A stretch of DNA of 14,545 bases from the NCBI RefSeq assembly GCF_049514155.1, contig NZ_JBEKVH010000101.1, forward strand, positions 1 through 14,545. Reading direction: 5' to 3'. Below, piece after piece: positions 1 through 6,641 of the stretch. The notes under the pieces are model-generated. The model was not told where the DNA came from and did not search any database. It saw only the letters and a list, made by a program, of their open reading frames with translations. Position numbers and translations under genes: made by a program. Every line of letters starts with the position of its first letter. Positions within the stretch are counted from its first letter, which is position 1. The DNA comes from Roseiarcus sp049514155 (GTDB lineage: Bacteria; Pseudomonadota; Alphaproteobacteria; Rhizobiales; Beijerinckiaceae).

Positions 1-944
<944 letters not shown>

Positions 945-1257
945 TGTCCATACCCTCGTTGTTCCGCGAGACCGCGTCAGGCCCCGAAGCGGCCTTAACG
1001 CGTCGACGCCCGGCCCCTGCTAAGCTGGCCGGCGCCCGCGCGCTGCGGTCCCCGATGCTCGCTTCAAAAAAGACGCAGACGAGACTGATTTGCCCCGACG
1101 CTGCACATTGTGCGGTATATAAGTGGGGCCCTGGGGAGGCGCAAGGCGCGCGGCGGCCCTTGGCGACAAGGAAATTTCCACGCCTTTTCGCTCCCGCGGG
1201 CGCGGCGAGGCGGACGCGGCGCTTTCCATTTCCGACACTCGAATTTAGACTTTGTTC
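945..1257. other. Divergent intergenic region between dnaK and the exported-protein gene
   Basis: About 313 bp without a gene separate two divergent genes. The dnaK side holds a ribosome site and a heat-shock-like promoter. An 11-bp inverted repeat, GCACA-T-TGTGC (1103-1113), lies where that promoter would start transcription. No CIRCE element (TTAGCACTC-N9-GAGTGCTAA) is present, so HrcA control is not indicated. No clear promoter can be named for the rightward gene. Open frames here have no recognisable protein content. Confidence 0.6.
1117..1145 (-). promoter_or_regulatory. Candidate RpoH (sigma-32) heat-shock promoter of dnaK
   Basis: Read on the minus strand, CTTG (plus 1142-1145) is followed after 18 nt by CTTATAT (plus 1117-1123), preceded by a run of C (GCCCCA). 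This resembles the CTTG...CCCCAT/CYTATAT pattern of proteobacterial heat-shock promoters, and dnaK is a classic member of that regulon. The implied start near 1109-1110 gives a leader of roughly 165 nt. The match is by eye only, and the -35 box (CTTGCG) is not ideal. Confidence 0.45.
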
Positions 1258-2103
1258 ATGATGCGATTCTGGATCGCCGGACTTGCGCTCGCGGCCTCGC
1301 TCGGCGCCGCCCAGGCTCAACTCGACCTTTCGGGGGCGGTCCCGCCGACGCGCCCCGGCGCGACGGTCGGAGCGACGCCGGTCGAGCCTGTCGTTCCGCC
1401 CAAGGCGACGGCCGAAGCGCGCAAGCCGGACAAGCCCGACAAGAACGCGGTCGATTTCTCCGTCAGCCTCGCTTCGGCGGTCGGCCAGCCGCTGAAGCTC
1501 AACGGCCGCGACGGCGAAATGACCCTGTGGGGCCGCGATCGCGCGCTGAAGATCGCCAAACTGACGCTGGCCGGCGAGGTGATCTCCGACCCGACCCAGA
1601 AGTGCCGGATCGACATCGTCGGCGACCAGCCGATCGAGGCCAAGAGCCTCGGCCGGCCGGACGGGCTCGCCCGCTACGAGGCGGAAATCCCGGTCTGCAC
1701 CTTCACGTTCGACGTGGTCGAGGGCGCGGCGCTGGTCCCCGCCCAGAACGCGGCTTGCGTGTTCAAGGCCGCCGACTGTCGCGCCAGCCCGGGCGGCCTG
1801 TGGGGCCCGGACGCCGCGTCGCTCGCCGATGAAGCGAAAGCGATCGCGCAAGCGCGGGCGCACGCCGACGACGCCGCGACGCGCCTGCTGAAAACGCTCG
1901 CGGCGCGGCTGAAAGGCAAACCGGAAGCTGACGACGTCGAACGCGACGAGGCCGACCTCGTCACGCGCGGCCAGGAAATCTGCCGCGACTACGACAAGGA
2001 ATCCGACCACGGCTTTTGCGCTTCGCGCATGGCGCAGATGCGCGCGGCGTGGTTGAAGGCGCGCGTCGACAAGCTGACCCACGAGACCAAGACGCCGGAC
2101 TAG
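1258..2103 (+). CDS. Exported six-cysteine protein of unknown function
   Basis: I do not recognise the family. The 281-residue protein starts with a clear signal peptide: MMRF, a hydrophobic stretch WIAGLALAASLGA, then AQA|Q with likely cleavage after residue 20. A Pro/Ala/Lys-rich linker (about 25-65) follows. A probable beta-rich domain (about 66-175) has cysteines at 116, 147, 167 and 174. A helical, charged C-terminal part (about 185-281) has two more at 242 and 254, in ICRDY and HGFCASR. Six cysteines in a secreted protein suggest disulfides. ATGs at 1258 and 1261 and a TTG at 1252 all keep the signal peptide. No strong ribosome site is visible, so the exact start is uncertain. It lies 64 bp before mscL on the same strand and could share its transcript. 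Confidence 0.8.
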   Translation: MMRFWIAGLALAASLGAAQAQLDLSGAVPPTRPGATVGATPVEPVVPPKATAEARKPDKPDKNAVDFSVSLASAVGQPLKLNGRDGEMTLWGRDRALKIAKLTLAGEVISDPTQKCRIDIVGDQPIEAKSLGRPDGLARYEAEIPVCTFTFDVVEGAALVPAQNAACVFKAADCRASPGGLWGPDAASLADEAKAIAQARAHADDAATRLLKTLAARLKGKPEADDVERDEADLVTRGQEICRDYDKESDHGFCASRMAQMRAAWLKARVDKLTHETKTPD

Positions 2104-2167
2104 GCGGCGCTGACCCGCGCCACGCGATTGCGCTCGCCCGCAAGACGGACCAGGGGGGATCCAAGAC

Positions 2168-2575
2168 ATGCTGAAGGAATTTCGCGACTTCGCCATGCGC
2201 GGCAACGTCGTCGACCTCGCGGTCGCGGTGGTGATCGGCGCGGCGTTCAAACAGATCATCGACGCGGTGGTCAACGACGTCATCATGCCGATCATCGGCA
2301 TCTTCGGCAAAGCCGACTTCACCAACTTCTTCCTGCCGCTGTCGAGCGCGGTGAACGCGACCAATCTGGTCGACGCGCGCAAGCAGGGCGGCGTGCTCGC
2401 CTACGGCGACTTCATCACCGTCATCATCAACTTCATCATCGTTGCGGCGGCCCTGTTCGTCATCGTCAAGGCGATCAATTCGATGAAGAAGCCGGCGCCG
2501 GCCGAGCCGGCCGCGCCGCCGCCGACTCCGGAAGTCGTCTTGCTGACCGAAATTCGCGACGCGCTGAAGAAGTAG
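2168..2575 (+). CDS. mscL: Large-conductance mechanosensitive channel MscL
   Basis: This homopentameric inner-membrane channel opens under membrane tension and releases solutes during hypo-osmotic shock. The 135-residue protein matches the family's usual length. It starts MLKEFRDFAMRGNVVDLAVA, the conserved N-terminal helix and start of TM1. The pore-lining helix reads VVIGAAFKQIIDAVVNDVIMP. A periplasmic loop (about 45-74) follows, then TM2 (DFITVIINFIIVAAALFVIVKAI, about 78-100). The tail has a Pro/Ala linker and the helix EVVLLTEIRDALKK that forms the cytoplasmic bundle. A strong AGGGGGG ribosome site lies about 10 nt before the ATG. It sits alone functionally between the exported protein and an aminotransferase. 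Confidence 0.97.
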   Translation: MLKEFRDFAMRGNVVDLAVAVVIGAAFKQIIDAVVNDVIMPIIGIFGKADFTNFFLPLSSAVNATNLVDARKQGGVLAYGDFITVIINFIIVAAALFVIVKAINSMKKPAPAEPAAPPPTPEVVLLTEIRDALKK

Positions 2576-2587
2576 TCGCGGCGCGGT

Positions 2588-2638
2588 TGTAGACGCGGCC
2601 GGCGGCCGCGTCAGACGCGATCGCCGATCGCGTCTACA
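2588..2638. repeat. Nested palindromic element downstream of mscL
   Basis: Three inverted repeats overlap in 51 bp. The outer pair is TGTAGACGCG (2588-2597) and CGCGTCTACA (2629-2638). Inside are two perfect hairpins: GACGCGGCC-GGC-GGCCGCGTC (2592-2612) and AGACGCGATC-GCC-GATCGCGTCT (2613-2635). The outer and inner pairings exclude each other, so the element can switch between one long stem and two short ones. There is no T-run, so it is not a standard terminator, although it may stop or protect the mscL transcript. It looks like a REP-type dispersed palindrome, but I cannot see other copies here. Confidence 0.7.
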
Positions 2639-2685
2639 GGGCATTCCCTCTTGCCGGCGGCGGCGGCGCGGTCCATGAGGCGGCG

Positions 2686-3897
2686 ATGAATGTCTCGATT
2701 CCCGCCTCTGCCGTCGGAACCGACTGGCTTGCCGAAATCCAGCCGGCGATGCGCGACGCGCCGCCGAGCGGCATCGTCGAAGTCTTCAACTACGGCCGCG
2801 GCCGCCAGGGCCTGATCCCGCTGTGGGTCGGCGAAGGCGACCGGCCGACGCCGCCGTTCATCGTCGAGGCGGCCAAGGCCTCGCTCGATCGCGGCGAGAC
2901 GTTCTACGCCGATCAGCGCGGCGCCCCCGAATTGCGCGAGGCGATCGCCCGCTACATGACGCGCGTCTATGGCGCGAAGCCCGGCGGCGGCGCGTTCGCG
3001 CCGGATCGCTTCTTCGTCACCATCGGCGGCATGCACGCGCTGGAGATCGCCGCCAAGCTGACCGTCGCAGCGGGCGAGGAAGCGCTGATCCCTTCGCCCG
3101 CCTGGCCGAATTTCGCCGGCGCGATCCGGCTCGCCGGGGCCAAGCCGACGTTCGTGCCGCTCGAGCGCGACGAGGCCCGCTGGCGGCTCGACCCCGAGCG
3201 GCTCGCCGCCGCGGTGACGCCGGCGACGCGCGTCATCTTCGTCAATTCGCCCGCCAACCCGACCGGCTTCGTCGCCACCCGCGAAGAGCTCGCCGCGGCG
3301 CTGGCGATCGCGCGCCGCCACAACCTGTGGATCGTCGCCGACGAGATCTACGGCCGGCTGACCTTTTCCGGCGCCCGCGCGCCGTCCTTCCACGACGTCA
3401 TGGCGCCCGACGACAAGATTCTGTTCGTCCAGACCCTGTCGAAGAACTGGGCGATGACCGGCTGGCGGCTCGGCTGGCTCGAAGCGCCGCCGGCGCTGTC
3501 GCCGGTGATCGAGAACATCGTCCAGTTCACCACCTCCGGCGTGCCGGTGTTCGGCCAGCGCGCCGCGGCGGCGGCGCTCGATGAGGGCGAACCCTTCGTC
3601 GCCGACCAGGTCGCGCGCATGCGCGCCGCGCGCGACATCGTCTGCGACGGTCTGGCGGCGACCGGACGGGTCCGCTTCGCCCGGCCGGAGGCGACCTTCT
3701 ATCTGTTCTGCGCCGTCGACGGCGAACCCGATTCGCGCGCGCTGGCGCTGCGTCTGGTCGACGAGGCGGGGGTCGGCGTCGCGCCCGGCGCGGCTTTCGG
3801 CCTCGGCGGCGAGGGCTATCTGCGCCTGTGCTTCGGCCGCGCGCCCGACGAGATCGCCGAGGCGACGCGGCGGCTGACGAATTGGCTAGAACGCTGA
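2686..3897 (+). CDS. Pyridoxal-phosphate-dependent aminotransferase, class I/II
   Basis: This cytoplasmic enzyme transfers an amino group between an amino acid and a 2-oxoacid using PLP. The 403-residue protein has the fold-type I landmarks: NSPANPTGF with the PLP-contact Asn191, VADEIYGRL with Asp219 and Tyr222, the Schiff-base Lys253 in SKNWAMTGWRLGW, and Arg380 in YLRLCFG, which would bind the substrate carboxylate. The MTGWRLGW pattern places it in the I-gamma group of aspartate/aromatic-type aminotransferases. The substrate cannot be told from sequence. A GAGG site 5 nt before the ATG supports the start. The gene stands alone, about 110 bp after mscL and about 105 bp before a lyase gene, with no pathway context. 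Confidence 0.93.
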   Translation: MNVSIPASAVGTDWLAEIQPAMRDAPPSGIVEVFNYGRGRQGLIPLWVGEGDRPTPPFIVEAAKASLDRGETFYADQRGAPELREAIARYMTRVYGAKPGGGAFAPDRFFVTIGGMHALEIAAKLTVAAGEEALIPSPAWPNFAGAIRLAGAKPTFVPLERDEARWRLDPERLAAAVTPATRVIFVNSPANPTGFVATREELAAALAIARRHNLWIVADEIYGRLTFSGARAPSFHDVMAPDDKILFVQTLSKNWAMTGWRLGWLEAPPALSPVIENIVQFTTSGVPVFGQRAAAAALDEGEPFVADQVARMRAARDIVCDGLAATGRVRFARPEATFYLFCAVDGEPDSRALALRLVDEAGVGVAPGAAFGLGGEGYLRLCFGRAPDEIAEATRRLTNWLER

Positions 3898-3952
3898 AAT
3901 ATCAGACAATAGGTCCACGGACCCAACTTAAGTCGTACGTCGCCGCCGCTTG

Positions 3953-3965
3953 TGTGCACTGCACA
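3953..3965. promoter_or_regulatory. Inverted repeat TGTGCA-C-TGCACA, candidate operator for the lyase gene
   Basis: A perfect 6-1-6 inverted repeat lies 37 bp before the lyase start codon, in a gap that is visibly less GC-rich than the neighbouring genes. The size, symmetry and place fit a dimeric repressor or activator site. I cannot assign it to a known regulator family. It may also be chance. Confidence 0.35.
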
Positions 3966-4002
3966 ATTTCGCTACGCAGGGAGGCGTCTGGAGCCCGCCG
4001 CC

Positions 4003-4890
4003 ATGCCTGCCCGTCCCCGCCGCAGCGTCCTCTATATGCCCGCGTCCAACCCGCGGGCGCTCGCCAAGGCGCGCACCCTCGCCGCCGACGCGATCATCGT
4101 CGATCTTGAGGATTCGGTCGCCCCCGATCAGAAGCCGGCGGCGCGCGTCGCGGCGGTCGAAGCGATCAGGGCCGGCGGTTTCGGCGGCCGCGAGGTCGTG
4201 CTGCGCATCAACGGCCCGCACACGCCGTGGGGCGCCGACGATCTCGAGGCGGCGATCGCCGCCGCCCCCGACGCCATCCTGCTGCCCAAGGTCGACGGGC
4301 CGGGAACGATCATGGTGGCGGCGCGGACGATGAACGAGGCGCGCGCGCCGGCGCGCACCCGATTGTGGGCGACGATCGAGACGCCGATGGCGATCCTCTC
4401 CGCCGGCTCGATCGCCGCCACCGCCGCCGACCCCGATTCGCGGCTCGAAGTGCTGGTGATGGGGCTCAACGATCTCGTCAAGGAGACGCGCGCGCGCCTG
4501 ACGCCGGGCCGGCCGACGGCGATCGCCTGGCTGTCGATGTGCGTCGTCGCCGCGCGCGCCCATGGTTGCGACATCATCGACGGCGTCTACAACGATTTCA
4601 ACGATCCCGCCGGCTTCAAGGCTGAATGCGAGCAGGCCCGCGACCTCGGCCTCGACGGCAAGACGCTGATCCACCCCAACCAGGTCGACGTCTGCAATTC
4701 GACCTTCGCGCCGACCGCGGCCGAGATCGAGACGGCGCGCGCGATCATCGCCGCCTTCGCGCTGCCGGAGAATTCCGGCCGCGGCGCGATCCAGCTCGAC
4801 GGCAAGATGGTCGAGCTGCTGCACGCGGATATGGCGCGCCGAACGCTGGCCGTCGCGCAAGGGATCGAAGCGCTCGCCGTCCGAGACTGA
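4003..4890 (+). CDS. CoA-ester lyase, HpcH/HpaI aldolase / CitE-like family
   Basis: The family consists of Mg2+-dependent TIM-barrel enzymes that cleave or hydrolyse 3-hydroxyacyl-CoA esters such as malyl-CoA or citramalyl-CoA. The 295-residue protein shows RSVLYMPASNPRALAKA, IIVDLEDSVAPDQK (residues 31-44), Arg68 in VLRING for the substrate carboxylate, metal ligands Glu126 in ATIETP and Asp157 in MGLNDL, and the C-terminal GKTLIHPNQVDVCNSTF motif. The ATG at 4003 is preferred over an in-frame ATG at 3952: the family begins at RRSVLYMP, and a GGAG site lies 9 nt upstream of 4003. The length fits CitE-like and (3S)-malyl-CoA thioesterase-type members better than longer serine-cycle malyl-CoA lyases. 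The exact substrate is not decided by sequence, and no pathway gene flanks it. Confidence 0.9.
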   Translation: MPARPRRSVLYMPASNPRALAKARTLAADAIIVDLEDSVAPDQKPAARVAAVEAIRAGGFGGREVVLRINGPHTPWGADDLEAAIAAAPDAILLPKVDGPGTIMVAARTMNEARAPARTRLWATIETPMAILSAGSIAATAADPDSRLEVLVMGLNDLVKETRARLTPGRPTAIAWLSMCVVAARAHGCDIIDGVYNDFNDPAGFKAECEQARDLGLDGKTLIHPNQVDVCNSTFAPTAAEIETARAIIAAFALPENSGRGAIQLDGKMVELLHADMARRTLAVAQGIEALAVRD

Positions 4891-4920
4891 AGCGGCGCGC
4901 CGGGGTCGCCATCGCTTTTT
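4891..4920 (+). terminator. Weak candidate terminator after the lyase gene
   Basis: Directly after the stop codon, AGCGGCG can pair with CGCC-ATCGCT, with a small bulge, and five T residues follow (4916-4920). The stem is GC-rich but irregular. It would separate the lyase from the transporter operon that starts 260 bp later. Support is modest. Confidence 0.3.
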
Positions 4921-5076
4921 CCCCTTTCGGCGGCGACGACGACCGCTCAAGCCGGGCCAATTTGACGCATCGCAAGACGCTGGACGTCGGCGCGGAATTA
5001 TTCAGAACGAAACAATCCGCCTTATTCGATCTGTGAGCGTTTGATGCCGGACCAGGAACGCCTCGCGACGGCGTAA

Positions 5077-5108
5077 GGAACCGCGGGAACTGTTGTTCGG
5101 GCGGTTCC
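5077..5108 (+). promoter_or_regulatory. Leader hairpin upstream of the transporter operon
   Basis: GGAACCGC (5077-5084) pairs perfectly with GCGGTTCC (5101-5108). Inside the loop, GAAC (5087-5090) pairs with GTTC (5095-5098) around a TGTT tetraloop, giving a 32-nt two-step hairpin 42 nt before the transporter start. It does not overlap the GGGAGG ribosome site (5133-5138). A role in metal-responsive leader control is possible but not shown. It does not match any Mg2+ or Mn2+ riboswitch I know. The rest of 4891-5150 shows no clear promoter. Confidence 0.5.
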
Positions 5109-5150
5109 GCGTCGAGCCGGGCGACAAGGGGCGGGAGGCGAAAGCAACGA

Positions 5151-6419
5151 ATGAGTTGGGTTGCCCGCCTCTATTACCGGTTGCAGCGCTGGTTCAAGGC
5201 GGTCCGCCTGTACCTGGTGCTCGCAGGGCCGGGCGTCGTGGTGATGATCGCCGACAATGACGCCGGCGGCATCACCACCTATGCGGCGACCGGCGCAAAG
5301 TATCAGTATTCGCTGATCTGGTTCCTCGTGATCCTCGGGCCGGTCGCCTATTACATCCAGGAAATGACGGTTCGGCTGGGGGCGGTGACCAAGCGGGGCC
5401 ACGCCGAAGCGATCTTCGACGGATTTGGCCCGTTCTGGGGCTGGTTCTCGCTGCTCGACCTGCTGCTCGTCGACTGGCTGACTCTGGTCACCGAGTTCAT
5501 CGGCATGACCGCGGCGCTGGCGATTTTCGGCGTGCCCCCCTGGCTCACGGTCGCCGGCGTCTGCCTGCTGATGGCGATCATGGTGCTGAACGGGCGTTAT
5601 TGGACCTGGGAAAAGCTGGCGCTGGCGTTCTGCGCGCTGAACCTGATCTACATCCCCGCCGCCTTCCTCGTGCATCCGCAAGTTTCGGACGTTCTCGCCC
5701 ACGGCTTGATTCCGAATTTTCCCGGCGGCTTCGACGGCCAACTGTTCTTTTTCCTGATGGCCAACATCGGCACCACCATCGCGCCGTGGATGCTGTTCTT
5801 CCAACAGTCTTCAGTGGTCGACAAAGGCCTGAAGGAGAAGGACATCGCCTGGGGCAAGTTCGACACCCTGGTGGGGGCCTTTTTCACGGTGTTGGTGGCC
5901 GTCTTCATCGTCATCGTCACCGGCACGGTGCTCAACGGCCAGGACATCAACGACGCCGCCCAGGCTTCCGTGAAGCTGATGGAGACCCACCACACCGCCG
6001 GCGTCTTCATGGCGATCGGCTTGTTCGACGCCGGTCTCCTCGGCGCCATCTGCATTTCGCTCGCCAGCTCCTGGGCCTTCGGCGAGGTTTTCGGCTGGGC
6101 GCACTCGCTCAACAACAAGATCAGGGAAGCGCCGCTATTCTACGTCAGCTATTTCTTCGCCCTGATCACCGCCGGTCTCGTGGTCCTCATCCCCGGGGCC
6201 CCGCTGGTGCTGATCACCTTGTTCGTCCAGGTGGTGGCGGTGACCCTGCTGCCGGCGGCTCTGGTGTTCCTCATCCTGCTGCTCAACGACAAGGACACCA
6301 TGGGCGACCGCGTCAACACCCGCTGGGACAACATCGTCAACGGCGCCATCGTCGCCACCATCATCGCGCTATCCACCCTTTACGGGGTGAGCACGCTGTT
6401 TCCCAGGCTGTTCAACTAG
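5151..6419 (+). CDS. Nramp (SLC11)-family divalent metal transporter with altered metal site, possibly Mg2+
   Basis: This 422-residue inner-membrane protein has about 11 hydrophobic helices, the Nramp size and layout. In helix 1 canonical members carry DPGN after GPG; here GPG (26-28) is followed at the same spacing by DAGG (37-40), keeping the Asp but losing the Asn. In helix 6 the canonical MPH motif becomes APW (211-213, in GTTIAPWMLFFQQSS), so the metal-binding Met is Ala. Met-to-Ala in helix 6 is a known mark of Nramp-related Mg2+ transporters (NRMTs). The substrate is therefore unlikely to be a canonical Mn2+/Fe2+ supply, and Mg2+ is my inference. The gene leads a three-gene operon with 12- and 15-nt gaps, ending in an MgtE-type sensor. 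The block looks less GC-rich than its neighbours. GGGAGG lies 12 nt before the ATG. Confidence 0.85.
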   Translation: MSWVARLYYRLQRWFKAVRLYLVLAGPGVVVMIADNDAGGITTYAATGAKYQYSLIWFLVILGPVAYYIQEMTVRLGAVTKRGHAEAIFDGFGPFWGWFSLLDLLLVDWLTLVTEFIGMTAALAIFGVPPWLTVAGVCLLMAIMVLNGRYWTWEKLALAFCALNLIYIPAAFLVHPQVSDVLAHGLIPNFPGGFDGQLFFFLMANIGTTIAPWMLFFQQSSVVDKGLKEKDIAWGKFDTLVGAFFTVLVAVFIVIVTGTVLNGQDINDAAQASVKLMETHHTAGVFMAIGLFDAGLLGAICISLASSWAFGEVFGWAHSLNNKIREAPLFYVSYFFALITAGLVVLIPGAPLVLITLFVQVVAVTLLPAALVFLILLLNDKDTMGDRVNTRWDNIVNGAIVATIIALSTLYGVSTLFPRLFN

Positions 6420-6431
6420 AGGAGGCCGAAA

Positions 6432-6626
6432 GTGAATTTTCTCTATGCCCTCCGCATGACGCTCGCGCGCCAGGTCGAACAGGTGCACGCGATCAACCGA
6501 CGCTACGCCAAGCCGAGACTGGCCATGTCGCCGGCAGCGCAGTGGGCGCTGCTGATCCTGCGCCTGTATCTGCTTCTGCTGGTCGGCCTGCTCGGCTACA
6601 AGTTCATCGCCGTCGTCATGCAATGA
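6432..6626 (+). CDS. Small single-pass membrane protein within the metal-transport operon
   Basis: I recognise no family. The 64-residue protein starts at GTG 6432, with a perfect AGGAGG (6420-6425) 6 nt upstream, so translation is well supported. Residues 1-31 form a basic, amphipathic segment (LARQVEQVHAINRRYAKPR), and residues 36-63 form one strongly hydrophobic helix (WALLILRLYLLLLVGLLGY). The positive charges before the helix predict an N-in topology. It starts 12 nt after the transporter stop and ends 15 nt before the sensor gene. It is therefore likely a subunit, adaptor or stabiliser of that transporter, by analogy with other small membrane proteins that bind transporters. That role is inference. 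Confidence 0.8.
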   Translation: MNFLYALRMTLARQVEQVHAINRRYAKPRLAMSPAAQWALLILRLYLLLLVGLLGYKFIAVVMQ

Positions 6627-6641
6627 GGAAGGGAGGAAGCC

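Noticed and set aside
945..1257. CIRCE/HrcA site before dnaK
   Set aside because: The TTAGCACTC and GAGTGCTAA arms are absent.
3952..4002. Upstream ATG as start of the CoA-ester lyase
   Set aside because: The extra 17 residues would overlap the TGTGCA inverted repeat and are unlike the family N-terminus. The ATG at 4003 has a GGAG at good spacing.
4891..5150. A Mg2+ or Mn2+ riboswitch of a known class (M-box, yybP-ykoY) in the operon leader
   Set aside because: The 260-bp gap holds one clear hairpin but none of the conserved loops of those classes.
5151..6419. Naming the transporter mntH
   Set aside because: The two motifs that define Mn2+/Fe2+ selectivity are changed, and its partner genes are MgtE-like, so the symbol would mislead.
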